Origin: Tomocerus qinae
Lineage: Eukaryota > Arthropoda > Collembola > Entomobryomorpha > Tomoceridae
Reading direction: 5' to 3'
Assembly (NCBI GenBank): GCA_020055645.1
Contig: CM034547.1
Span: forward strand, 38,295,909-38,359,908
Length of the DNA: 64,000 nt
This document shows positions 30,489 to 42,900 of the stretch, piece after piece (the first letter of the stretch is position 1; every line of letters starts with the position of its first letter). The notes under the pieces were generated by a model, which worked only from the letters and a program-made list of their open reading frames with translations, made no database searches and was not told where the DNA came from. The position numbers were made by a program, and so were the translations under genes.

Positions 30489-33400
30489 ATGTAATGGCAT
30501 CAAAATACTCGTAACAAATTTGCTCTTACGGATATTGTATTTAGTGTAGTTGTAGTCAATACAAGGTAACATTATCGTAGCATTTTAGGTATGTTAACTT
30601 AAAGGCTGAACTGTTTTTCGCGTTAATGATATTTCAAATGGTTGTGTTATTTTTTATAAAAAGCATCCCTTCTTAAACTTTCCACCCAGTGTGTTGTAGC
30701 TTTATTGTAATTTTTAATGCTTTAGAACGAAAAGACAAATCTTAGAAATAATAATAATATGACTAATAGAAATAATATGACTAAGGTATATAGTACATAG
30801 ATTTAACTTTAAATTGTTGGTTGTATTTGTAAATTGAAATTAAAATTTAAAAGTGTAATAGTCAGACCAGGGCAGGGATTATAGATGGCCAAGACGTTGG
30901 AAAGTAATGATCGAGTTGCTACAAGTAATGACTTTCCTCAAGTTTAGAAATTGCAGTAACTTTTTAAGTGAAAATATAATATAATTACAATGAATATAAT
31001 AATAAATGCATTTATAAGATAATTACATTAAAGTAAGAAAATATGATTACATTTAAACCAAAGATCATTTCCAAATCTTGAAGCTAAGACTACGAATAAA
31101 TTATTACTTTTCGATATTTTGGAAATTACAAATTACGTAATAATTTGTAATTATTGTAATTTGCAAATTAACCAATTACATCATCATATCCCTATCCATC
31201 AGACCCAATTTATATTAAATCATATCTATGATATAAATGAATTGATTTATATAATATTACTGTTACATTGTATGCATGCGGCGTGTACTTGTAGTCGTTG
31301 TAGTTTATAATTTTTCATGAAGTATTGCATATTGCGAGTTAAAGTCTAGTCTAATAAGCAGCTTGATTTCCACTAAACTTCTTGAATCAGTATAATATAA
31401 ATATGGAAATGAGTTTTTATAATAAAACCAATATTAAAATTGCTCAGAACTTGCATGTGTGTTTGTTTGTATTTGAATCATTCATCCAGCTGTAAAAAGG
31501 ACAAACTTATGAAAGCCTGAGAAATTAAAACATTTTTACTATTTACTTGTTTCGTATATTCCCATTTCCCACTCAAATTTGTTGACACTGAAAAAAAGTG
31601 GGAATTATTATTATTATTAAATTTTAAAAAGAAGTCTAGCCTAGCTAGTTTTTCTCGTAACAAAAGTAGGTTTAGGTACTGTAGTCGTAGTCGTAGTAGG
31701 ATTTCTAGTTTCTAGGAATGCTCCCTGGAAGTCACATGACTATTAACCCTAGACTAATCTTGCTTTGCTCATCGTTGTTGGGTGCAGCAGTTGCAGCATA
31801 GTAGTTCACTTCACTCATACTATACTCACACTATAATACTACACTCATTCATTCATGGACTCATTATGTTATGTTCACGTTGTCTATCAGTCTAGCCAGT
31901 TAAGAGTTAAGTCGTTCACTGCTGACTGCAGGACCAGTAGTGCAGTTTAATTAACACAACAAACTTTTTGTCAAGTGTCTAAAATAACGTGAAAGTGAAA
32001 TTTGGGATTTGTGAACGTAGTAAATTATCATAATTTTTTTTAACTGCTCGTGCTTACCACTATACAACGTAGTAGTTATTGTACACATACAGACTTACAA
32101 CAACAACACAGTTTACTTATACGATACACAATCACAACAATCTTTCATCTTTTCTTCTTATCAACTAAACAAACAACAAAAAGCCTATTATAAATTCAAA
32201 ATTACAAAACGATCAAGTCGAATGAATTTAGCTGAAAACCTGTACGAAACCTGTAGTAGCTCAGTTGGCATTGGTGCTGGCTGTGGGTCTGCTGAGTCTG
32301 AGTGAGTGATGTATAAAAATTTAGGATTAATTATTGGAATATTTTTTTGTGTTAAGTTAACGTTGATCGAGTGTTTCAAACACTGACATTCGATACATGT
32401 TTACTTAAATCAAATACGAGATACCCACCAACTAGAGCTTAAGTAATAAGTAAATAATAAAAATAAGGTCAATCAGATGAAAACTAGGTGTAGTTCATGT
32501 AGGTGTTCAGTTGACACGTTGACACGTTGACAGTGTACTAAAATTAAAATAAAATTAATAAAATACCATTAGCTTTAAACATTGAGCGTTCACCAATTAC
32601 AAGTTGACCAACAACGTTAAAGTTGGTTTCTTCACCCTTTATTAATATTATTCCAAATCGCCAGCTAATGGACAAAATCAAAAATAGCATTTATTCATTT
32701 ATAATTTATATTTCCAATAGTAGGTTTAGTTTATAACGTACCCAAAACCACTATCATTAAGTTATGCTGATACAATGTCAATGCCGCAGCTAGAAAAAAA
32801 TATTTTGAGGTTGCTAATATATTTATGGCGAAATTGCATTTAGGTTTTTTGTTGAAAGAGTCAAAAATTACCTCAAAATAACAATCGCGCTTTTTTTTTG
32901 GTTTATTGAAAACAAACTTTCCAAAAAATGATATTTTATGATGTATGATGATAATCAGCTCGATTGTCAATATTGTACGTATGCTAACATTAACCTTTGG
33001 TTCAGCAATATAGTGAAGTGAGCGCAGTAGATAACAAAATTCGAAAGTTTCTGTTAAATTATAATCTCATTTACAGGTGTGAAAGACGAACGGAGTACAG
33101 TACAGGAAGCCCTCGGTTGTTCATCCTTTTTCATCTAAGTGTTTCTTCACTCAGCTGAATGATTGTCAACTAGAAATTTTCATATTATTTTGATTTGACA
33201 TGTCAACGCCACCACTGCAACTGTCTACTATGAACTAGCCAAAAGTGGCTGGGTAATAAAACTGCAAATTCAGTCATTTCTGTTACTGCAGGATTAATTT
33301 TGGCCAATGTAGCTTATTTCAAATATTCTAGAGAACATCTAGGTGAGACAATTTTCATTTATATTTATATTTTGCTTCCTTATTCATCAGTTATTATAGT

Positions 33401-36400
33401 AGTGAAAATCTTTTAATTTATTTGATTTATTTTTAACAACGGTTTTGAAAGCAATTTAATATCTTTCTGTAGTAAGGCTGGAACGACAGGGATTGTTTTT
33501 TCAAGAGAATTTTAAACAAAATCTTCATTCTTACGGCTGCTTCAAGTTCCGAAATTTCAAGTGTTTTAATTTCTTAATTTTTAACATACCAGGTAAATTC
33601 AATTTTCTATGGCCCTATTTATTTCATCATCATATTGAAAAAGTAAACCTTAATTTTAAGAAAGAAATTTTGAAATTGCTTTAATTTGAAAATAATTTAC
33701 TTCGAAAATAATATCCTATTTCAAGGACGTAATGAGGGGATGTTTTATCCTTCCCCCCGAAAATCCAAGAAAAATAATTTTTTTTCTCAGAATAACAAAC
33801 AATTTCAAAAAATGCCAATTTATTATGAAATATTAGCCCTCGGTTCTGTATGATAATATAGACGGGTATTGTCCTAGTCTACTTTCCACGACAATCTAAA
33901 TGAAAGGTTTGTCTCAAAACAATAAACTTAAAAATATTATTCGTATACCCTAGCTCAATGCTTCTTCATTCTTCCACAAATATTTTCAATCTGCGGCTTT
34001 ATTTGTAAGCAGTTTAAAAAAAATACTGACGCTGACGGCAATGCCTTTAACTGTCGATGTACAGCTCCTAGTTGAAAGTCTCTTTTACACCCTGGTTAGT
34101 GGTTACAAATAGTTACAAATTAATAAAATTATAATTAATAACTTGTAGTGTAACCTCTTTGCCGCACGCACGGGGGTTTTCCATGTTTGTCATTCGGTTA
34201 CAATTTATTGTAAACCCTTGCCTTGTGCGGTGGAAAAAACCTTTGCCAGAAGCAGGGTTAGTCGTTTTCGTTTAGTTTACTTTACGCCAATTTATTGTTC
34301 TCACAAATGGCTAAAAATTAGTTTGATTTGGTAAGCGCAAAACCCGCAAAACGGTTCAATGGAATTCATTAATTAATTAATGTTTTCAATTATTTCATAA
34401 TTGGCCATCAAACGTCTACTTTTCGAGGTCTTCTATTGAGTATCGAGTAAAGCAGCAATTTTAACTGAATTTTTTGAATATGTGCGCTACGGGTAATATT
34501 AGCTGGCATTAAGTAGGTGTCTTTTTAGGAGTAGTCGAGTAGTTCCCTAGTTTCCAGTTATCTTTGGTAGCAATCCATGTAATGTAACCATTTAACTATC
34601 ATTTGGCAAATTATAAAGGTATGCTGATTGTGATTGCGGATGTGCTAGATGTTATTGAAAGGTGCATACTATCGGCTAGCTTTTAAATTTGTAGTTTCAA
34701 GACCTGAGATAATTTGTTGAATGACCTATATTTACCATCTGCGGAGAAAGCTTTCCATTCCAGTCCAAAAAATATTTCGCATTAATTTTGGATTTTTAAA
34801 AAACTTCCTGGGATCAACTATAACTTCAAAAATAAACAGTGATGTACAGTTTCATTAAAATGAAAACTCAGTTATATGTTGTTTAGAAAAGTAATTGACA
34901 ACAGACATATGCTATTAAATTACAGATATGAATAATATAGGTACCAGTATAGTACAAGTATGATTAATAATATACATAAAATAAATAACGGTTGAGTAAT
35001 AGAGTGTATTGATTATAAAGTATTATACGTGTCTATGTCTGTATGTTGTGTCGTTGTAGATTTATGTATATTGTATAAAGGGAAAGGGAATATAATATAC
35101 CAGACATAACAAAAATAATTGGCTTCGGCTCTAGTAAGTTTTCCTTATGACCAATTGAGGAGAATTTCCCTATGGGATGGGGGAGATTTCTATACAATTC
35201 ATTAAACTTAAGTTTTGAGCTAAACAGTGTGCAATGTGTACATTGTTAACCAGTTGTCTAAAGGGTACATATGATAAGAACTCTTATATTATAGTTACTT
35301 TAGCATTAGCATCCATAGAGTTGATGTCTGTCGTAGCACTAAGCATTTAAGATGTAATTCCAACAAGGTGTATTATAATGTACGAACTACCAAGTAACGA
35401 ATTCATTTGGAGTGCATGTGCAAATTATGTGTGTAGAGATAGATAGGGAAGACAATAGTTCGTATTTCGTACAGTTCGTAGAGAGGCTAAAAAGTTATGA
35501 ATGCTTAACGAATGTATGTAAGTGAATGTGTGTTTGGTGTTTAAAATATTACATTCAAATCCCAGCCCAGTCAGTAGTGAGCCAGTGCATTTATGGATTT
35601 AATGTTATTATAATATGTATATAAGAGAAATGGTCATTGTCCATCTATGTCTAAGTCTAATAGGTTTTAACACAAATGTAGTGCGACTACTACAGTGTAT
35701 ATATCTAGAATGTGGTAACAAACAGTGACGAAATTAATAATAATAATAACTATTATTAACTGCCTTAAAGCCTTAAGCGTGTTGAATAGAGAGAGAGACC
35801 TATGTAACAGAAATGGACTATGATTTTACTATAGGGTGGACGTAAGACGAATAAAATCAAGTAAGTTGAGAAGAAGTGTACACACAGTATACAGAGTACA
35901 GACGTTTAGCTATAATATAATATTATATACTTCTTCGATTTTACCTGCTCTTCGACTTCAGCGCACTACTAATTGACTGTCTAAACATCAATCAGTCATA
36001 GTCAAGTCAGTCGTAGTAGTCGTAAAGTCGTAATAAATAACGTAACAGGTAGTATTATTAAATATCAGTATAGTGTATATGTAATGTTATATCTAATCTT
36101 TATACTGTTTTGTATCATTAAGGAAGCTTAACTTGTGATCGTGATCTGAGCTAAATATTGTCATTGTTAACTATTTGGCGTAACATTAACAGAGTTAATG
36201 ACATACTAAATTGGCTTACCAACATAGATTTAAGCAGTGTGAGTGAGTAGGGGTTTTGCGTTTACAACTTCATGTATTTTATTTTTCAACTATCCAACCA
36301 TATATATTTGTATAGATTTAATTGGATTTTTTGTACCATACGAAATCAAATAATATTGCATTTTTTAGTTGCAAAATTGTCTGTCTTAAATAGGTCGTTA

Positions 36401-36458
36401 TTTAGACTGCTATATTATTGTGCTGTGGTTATTTCTAGATGTATCCTTGATAAAAGCT
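30489..36458. other. Intergenic region and probable 5' part of milton
   Basis: No convincing coding exon. The first milton exon with the long-isoform start codon should lie here or be hidden by short length. Exon-like text with a CTAG/GTGAGA donor at 33341 follows an acceptor TACTGCAG at about 33291, but it has no Met and may be an untranslated exon. A CCGTATT-family fragment lies at 33724-33815 (AATGAGGGGATG...CCCCCCGAAAATCCAAGAAAAA). Confidence 0.4.
33724..33815. mobile_element. Fragment of the CCGTATT-ended TA element family
   Basis: Shares GAGGGG...CCCCCGAAAATCCAAGAAAAA and the following TTTTTTCTCAGAATA with 19175-19265 and with 15870-15945. Ends are not clear. Confidence 0.5.
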
Positions 36459-36976
36459 GGCTTCGTCAAGGGGTCAAAGAAGTGCCACAATAATTGCACC
36501 TCAAAAGCCCACAACACTGTCGACGGGGAAGCAGCATGAGGCGGAGAGAACGGCGACGGCCCGGGACGACAACTGTGAAAACCCCCAGATCCAGCAGAAA
36601 AATTCGAACATATCAGAAAAAAATTCTTCACCTAATGTAGATTTAGTGCCTCGTTCTCAAAATTCCTTTGAAAATTGCAAAGAGTTTCTGAGAAATTCGG
36701 GAAAAACGACAGTTTTCAGCTCGACTTCAACGTCTAGCTATAAGGCAACTTTTCCTAGCAGCAAAAGTGTCTCGAATATACGATCTTATTTAGTAGAAGA
36801 GAAAGGAATCCTAACAGACGTTCACTGTGGAAGCAATAAGAGAAGTATTGGGTGTGGTGGTGTGACTGGTTGTGGTGAAGACGATCTTATTGAAGACGAA
36901 GTTGAAATCGTCTCACTTCTAGAAGAACGAATCCCACGTTATAAATTACGAGCTGATTGCATCACAAAATTCGGAG
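36459..36976 (+). CDS. milt: milton long-isoform exon, N-terminal region
   Basis: Open from the TAA at about 36453 to the donor TTCGGAG/GTAAAA (36977). It encodes a Ser- and Asn-rich variable region and then the conserved EVEIVSLLEERIPRYKLRAD...TKFGG block. There is no Met in frame, so an upstream exon is needed. The 5' edge is uncertain; GATAAAAG/CTGG at 36458 is one candidate acceptor. A GGTGTGGTGGTGTGACTGGTTGTGG stretch gives a CGGVTGCG peptide. Other-strand frames here are shadows. Confidence 0.85.
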
Positions 36977-39900
36977 GTAAAAACGATTCTGTCATTAGTA
37001 GTTAACATATTAAACATGTATCATAAATCATTGAGTGTAATGTATAATCAAGACTTTCTGTATTCTATTCTAATTCTTCCTTGAAATGAAATGGTATAAT
37101 TATATAATGATTATGTAATGATATGGCGAGAATTCATTTGCTGATAATAATTACAATTTATATGTCTTATAATATTCTTTGAGTTTAAAATCTCAAATGA
37201 TTCATTCAAGATAGAGATTGAATAGTCTAGTCGACAATAAATTCCAAAATTCTTATTTAGTTTTCTTTAGTACTACATGTTAGTTTAATGGTCTAAAGTT
37301 TATTGTGTATTCCTCTTGTAATAAATAAAGTTTTTTCTGATTACGCAGTGTCAGAATAAATGCCTTTCATTTCATATATTTTATTTATATTTCAGGTTAC
37401 TCTAACGAGGATTTTGTGGGAATACCCTACCCGGTATTGCAGGATTACAGTCCAGTTACACCGGAACAAGCATACTTGACGCTCGGATATTTTTGTAAGT
37501 GTTTTCTAATATTATGCATGTTATTATAAATGATTATAAAAATATGTATTATTTAAGGTTTTTGATACTCATTGATACTGATAATCAGATCATTGATTAC
37601 ACAACCCCTGGAGGGAAATACAGGTTTAATTTTTAAAAGTGTACTCTATGTTTATGTTTTCACATAGTCTGTCGAAACCCTTTTTCAAACTCTCTGCATT
37701 TATCGAAATTAAGTTTTTTTGAAGTAAGAGAAATAAATAACGAAATACATTAATTAGGTATATGGAGAAATAATAAATAACGCCAACTGTGGCTGCTGGC
37801 ATTGTAGAATTTTATGCTGTTTTTTGAGGGATTACTACATTCGACATATTTTTGAATCGGTTGCCCCAATACGAAGTCCTTATTTTCTTTCAATATTCTC
37901 TGCGTCCCCCTATAACCGCTATACACCTGCCTTGGGAATGGGGATGCTGGCCCTCTTTGAATTCCTGTGTTTCCTTCTCCTTTATTTTACTCGTTCTCTC
38001 ACTATTCACTAAAATTTGAAATCCTTGATTTGACCTTTTAAGTCTCTCTTGAGGAATTTGTAAAGATACCAAAAGCCAAAACGGAAGAGGAAGAAAATAT
38101 GGCTCATGATAAAATGATAATAGCCTTGCTTTTTATATAACGTCAATAATATCAAAATATATTTAATTTTATTTCCTGACTCTGTCTCACTGGTGTCTAA
38201 TTCTTTTCTTTATATTACAAACTCTTACTGCTTCGATTTTGATGATTCGACTCTTTATTTCTTTTCTAAAATATTTTAAATCTCATAAAAGTGCAGGAGA
38301 ATCAAGTACCTTAAAGGATAGTTTCGTACGCTTAGTAGAATTTGAGATTTGTGAAGATTTTTCAATTGCAAATATATTGCAAAACCTTTAGAAAGTCATA
38401 GACTCAACCTTCACCATTAATTTGCTATGCTAAGTACTAGTAAGTGGTTAGTGAAGGTGTCCAGTGCTTAAACGTAAATACCTAATTAAATTAGAATACT
38501 ATTATGATAAAAAATCTTGTCTTGAATCGTATGAGTGTGTTTGACGAAACGCATCACAAGTTAACAGTGAGATGGTAGTGGTCTTTACTCGTTAAGTATA
38601 AGACTACTAAACTGGTTGACACTGACTACTTACTGTAGAATATTCAGCGAGTACATAATATTATTTGTACTGTTCATATGTAGTGTAATGTACCTACCTA
38701 CAGTATGTATTGAAAGTGGGTATACATAGGAGTTTATGGGTATACATAGAATTTTAGTATCCATAGCACTTTCATTGTTAGTATACAGTACACAAGTTCA
38801 ATTTGCAATTTTTACCAGCCAATTATTATTTCATTGTTCGTCTCTCTTTCCTTCTTTTGTCAATAAACAATGCGTTGCTTCAATCTGAAGAACTCAATAT
38901 GGATAAACTGTCAATAAGTGAGCGAATTGAAATTGTAAAGATGCGGACAACAATGTCGTTACGAAAGGTGGCTGAGAAATTCACTATCCTGGAAAGACAG
39001 TTAGCATCAGAACAGTAGCAAGTTACCACAGATCATAATGATCATGATCACTTGATCTTGATCATCATGGTCACTTGATCACGATCATCATGATCAAGTT
39101 TCATCTAACCAATTCCTAACTTGTATGGCATAATGTGGGGGAGCACCGTCTTGCTGAAACCAAATGTTGTAAGGATCCACTCCCTTAGCATCCAATTCAG
39201 AAATCAAAAAATTGTCTTCCTACTTTTGGTAAGTTTTTGACGGAACCAGTCCTATCAAACCGAGCTGTTCTGATGCTAACTGTCTTTCCAGGATAGTGAA
39301 TTTCTCAGCCACCTTTCGTAACGACATTGTTGTCCGCATCTTTACAATTTCAATTCGCTCACTTATTGACAGTTTATCCATATTGAGTTTCATATTGAAA
39401 CAACGCATTATTTATTGCGAAAAGAAGGATAGAGTGACGAACAAAGAAATAATAAAAGGGAAATCTGGCTGGTAAAAATTCCATATTGAGCTTTTGTACT
39501 GTGAACTAACAATGAAAGTGCTATGGATACTAAATTCCTATGTATACCCATAAACCCCTATGTATACCCACTTTCTATACATACTGTAGTTACGATTCTC
39601 ATTCTCTTTACTCTGCTCTACTACTCGTAGGATGGATTAGTAATCTGATATTATTAGAACGGCAATGAATAAACCTTTCTTGTCTGTTTAAACCTAACCA
39701 ACATTTTATAATGTCAAAATTACGGAACGGCCTTAAAATTATGTGTTTAGTCCCTAACTTGGTCCTGACCTGAAACTAAGAAACACAAAAGTAAAGTTTT
39801 GTTAAACAAAGGGCAAGCCCCCTGAATTAATTTTTGGGAGGAGAGGAAGGATTATGTGATTGTGTTGTGTTTGTGAACTGTGTACTGATTGTATAACAAA

Positions 39901-42900
39901 ATTTGGATTTTGGTCTTTTTACAACACTTGTATTTTGTTTTACCTTTGCATATGTATTTTTGTGTTAGCTATATTTAATGATTACGGCATTTTTACCAAG
40001 GGTAGTTTTGTACTCTTGTTTGAAGTTGTTTGTACGGCAAATTCATGCACAATACACCCACTACAACTTAGTTTTCCTGATTTTTAGTTGAATTTCTGGC
40101 CAGATACTTTTATATTTATAACATTTATTTGAAATTCACTGACAACTGTACATGTTAAGATTTATGCATGAATGATAACTCAAAGTCAGGAGAAAAGTGT
40201 CAGTCTACATGCGGTCTAAGTAAATTAATGTTAAAAATATTTTGCGATTTGACATTGGATATGTTGGGCAGTTGGGCACGGGTTTTATTTTTCTACCCTT
40301 AATATATTTTTATACATCTGCCCTCGTATTAATTTCACATGCATCTTGCTAATTGTCAAATATTATGACGTTGATTTTTTAATGCCATCATATAGATTAT
40401 TGTATAGAAACAAACAACTACACTGTATAGTACTAAGTCATGTATGTCGCATGCAATTACATGCATTCCCTTTTATTTATATATCATATCACGTATTTAT
40501 GCCACGGTACCACACAGTGACTTGTTATAATAATTATTGATAGGTATAGAACAGGTCAAGTATTATATTCTATGATAATTTATCATTAGATAAAATAGTG
40601 CATTCCTGATAATGAATGACTAATGACTAGCAAGACAAGTATTATGAAGCCGCAATCACATCATGTAGAAAATTTTGATACACAGCTAGAGCACTTACAA
40701 CAAAAGTATAAGTATCTAGCAATAGCAATGTTACGATACAATAATGACGCTACAGCTGCCAATTCCATTATTAGGTACACTGCCAATTACAACACATTCA
40801 TACATACACAAGGGTTCACATCGAATGTTGAGGAGTTGAGGAGTACTAGTTATATAATCTAAGAATGGAAATTAAAACGCTTTCAAATGCGCTCAGAGTG
40901 ATTATCGAGTACTTCCAAGTCATACATCTATTGGCCTATCCCAATAACATTTGAAACGCTTTTGAAGTCATATATTTCGTTAGCTGTTAAGCCTACCGAA
41001 AGCCGAAAAGCATGTATCTATTTTTTAATGTGTTTAGTCAAAATAAATGTAATAATTAAACAGATTTCTGCTCATAGGCAGTAGTGGCACACTTACACTT
41101 CGTATAGATACATAAGCTTAGGGGTTCAATTGGCTTACGCTTTTCAAGATTCACTTGTTATGTGATACTGTGCTAAGCATTCTTTTACATAATTTCTCTC
41201 TGTGTATTGGCAATGACATTCACAAGCTGACATTGTGTTAATGTATGTATGCATGCATCACAAAACAAGGACCATCGTTAATCGTAGTATATGTGTATAT
41301 TATATTCTCAGGGGAAGGCCATCTCTCATAAACGGCAACTATTTTATTTTAGTTAGTTCCGTTTTGGTTTTCTGATCCTTTGTAAGTGAATGGATAGATT
41401 GCATACAGTAGGATGATACGGGTAATAATAGAACAAACTGTAATGACATTTATCACAATTGATAAATAAAGTTGGAAATGAAAGGTCGAGAGGTGGTATA
41501 TATTGCAATTTTCAGTTTGTAAAAAATGCTGATTACGTTGATTCTCAAGTTATCGCCAATAGTAAGTATCTTTTTTTAAAATTATTTTTATCTAATGTTA
41601 TCGTTTAGTTCAATTTGTAAGTGCATACTTTGTGCATTATTTGCCTTCGCGTTCGCCTGACCTGTGTCAAAAATAACACATGCAAGACGTCACACTAATA
41701 TACTTTATGTCGATCTATTTACTTATGGTACTATGGTACATGTTCTGATAGTATTTATCGGACGCTTGTTCTTAGTGGATGTTAGTTACTGTGATAGATT
41801 TTAGTGTGGTGTAAAGTGTCGTTAAATAGCAATATAGTTGGATCTTGAACTATAACTCTCGGCCACTACTTTGATAAGTTGCTTGGAACAACAGATACAA
41901 TAGTTCCAGTCAATCAAAAACATTATAATTCGTCTCCTAATACGATAATATTTATAGACAATTAGGTAATAGTTTTATTTTTTTGTTAGTGTTGAATTTT
42001 GATGAGGTAATAATTTAGCCTTAGTAAATGATAATTGAATTAAGGTATGAAATACAAATTACTTGATTAGCATAACCTCAACTAGCAAAATTTAAAATTA
42101 CTGTAATGTGAGTACTAGGTTTTGTTAAATTTGACAGTCAAAATATCTAAGCTTGTAAATATTGTGTAATCAGAATCTGGGTTACCGAGAGGTTGCCGCA
42201 TTGAGCCAAATATGTATACAGGCATATGGTTTTAGATTAGTTAAGGTTAGCTCTTCTACGTTATCAGATTGACTTAGAAGGACATTTTTTACACTCCTAC
42301 TAAAGAGTTGAGAGATCAAAAAATTAGTTGACGGTGACATGCCACTTTCTTTCTCTAGTCTACCTCCTTATTATATTATGAACATCTTCACAACTTTCAC
42401 CACAAAAATATTTCGATGGTGTAAAAATTCTGGTAAAAGTACAGGTGAAATCCACACGCGAAATAACACAAATATTGGGTTTTTGGGGTTAATATTGTTG
42501 GTCTTTATGTTATGCAAATATTTTGTTTTCTTATCTGTGCTTTTTAATGCAAATTGCCTTCGAGTTTGGGAGAGGCTCAAACACTCCTGACTGCGACGCT
42601 AAAAATATTTATCTATATCTGTTTTAAAGTTATCACGAGAAGACATTAACAGAATGTCCATTATCAAGCAGGCCGCTATATGTAACAAGTCTCCTTTCTG
42701 ACACATTTTGGTTTAGGTTCGATTGTTTCCAATTCTGTCACTTTATAATGGAAACGTGTGTACATTATTCTACAGGAAGGTCAACTGCGCGGTACATCTG
42801 ATATAATATTTCTTTGAAGTAGCTTTGAAAAGTAGTAGTCCTAAGTCCTAAGCTACATAGGAAGGAAAAACATTACCTCATACGTCTTACTAATAAGTTG

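Larger units (their letters stand above)
38701..39596. mobile_element. Fold-back Tc1/mariner-like remnant
   Basis: The inverted ends CAGTATGTATTGAAAGTGGG and CCCACTTTCTATACATACTG are flanked by TA (38699-38700 and 39597-39598). The arms are about 310-330 bp (38701-39018 versus about 39265-39596) and each includes the N-terminal coding start of a transposase. The centre holds a catalytic-domain fragment on the minus strand and a run of GATCA palindromes (39031-39107). It lies in the milton long-isoform intron. Confidence 0.8.

Noticed and set aside
33291-33340. Exon-like segment reading GLILANVAYFKYSREHL before a GTGAGA donor
   Set aside because: There is no Met in frame, an in-frame stop lies upstream, and its phase does not fit the 36459 exon; an untranslated exon remains possible.
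40623-40862. 79-codon ATG frame in the milton intron
   Set aside because: No domain, signal or splice support was seen.
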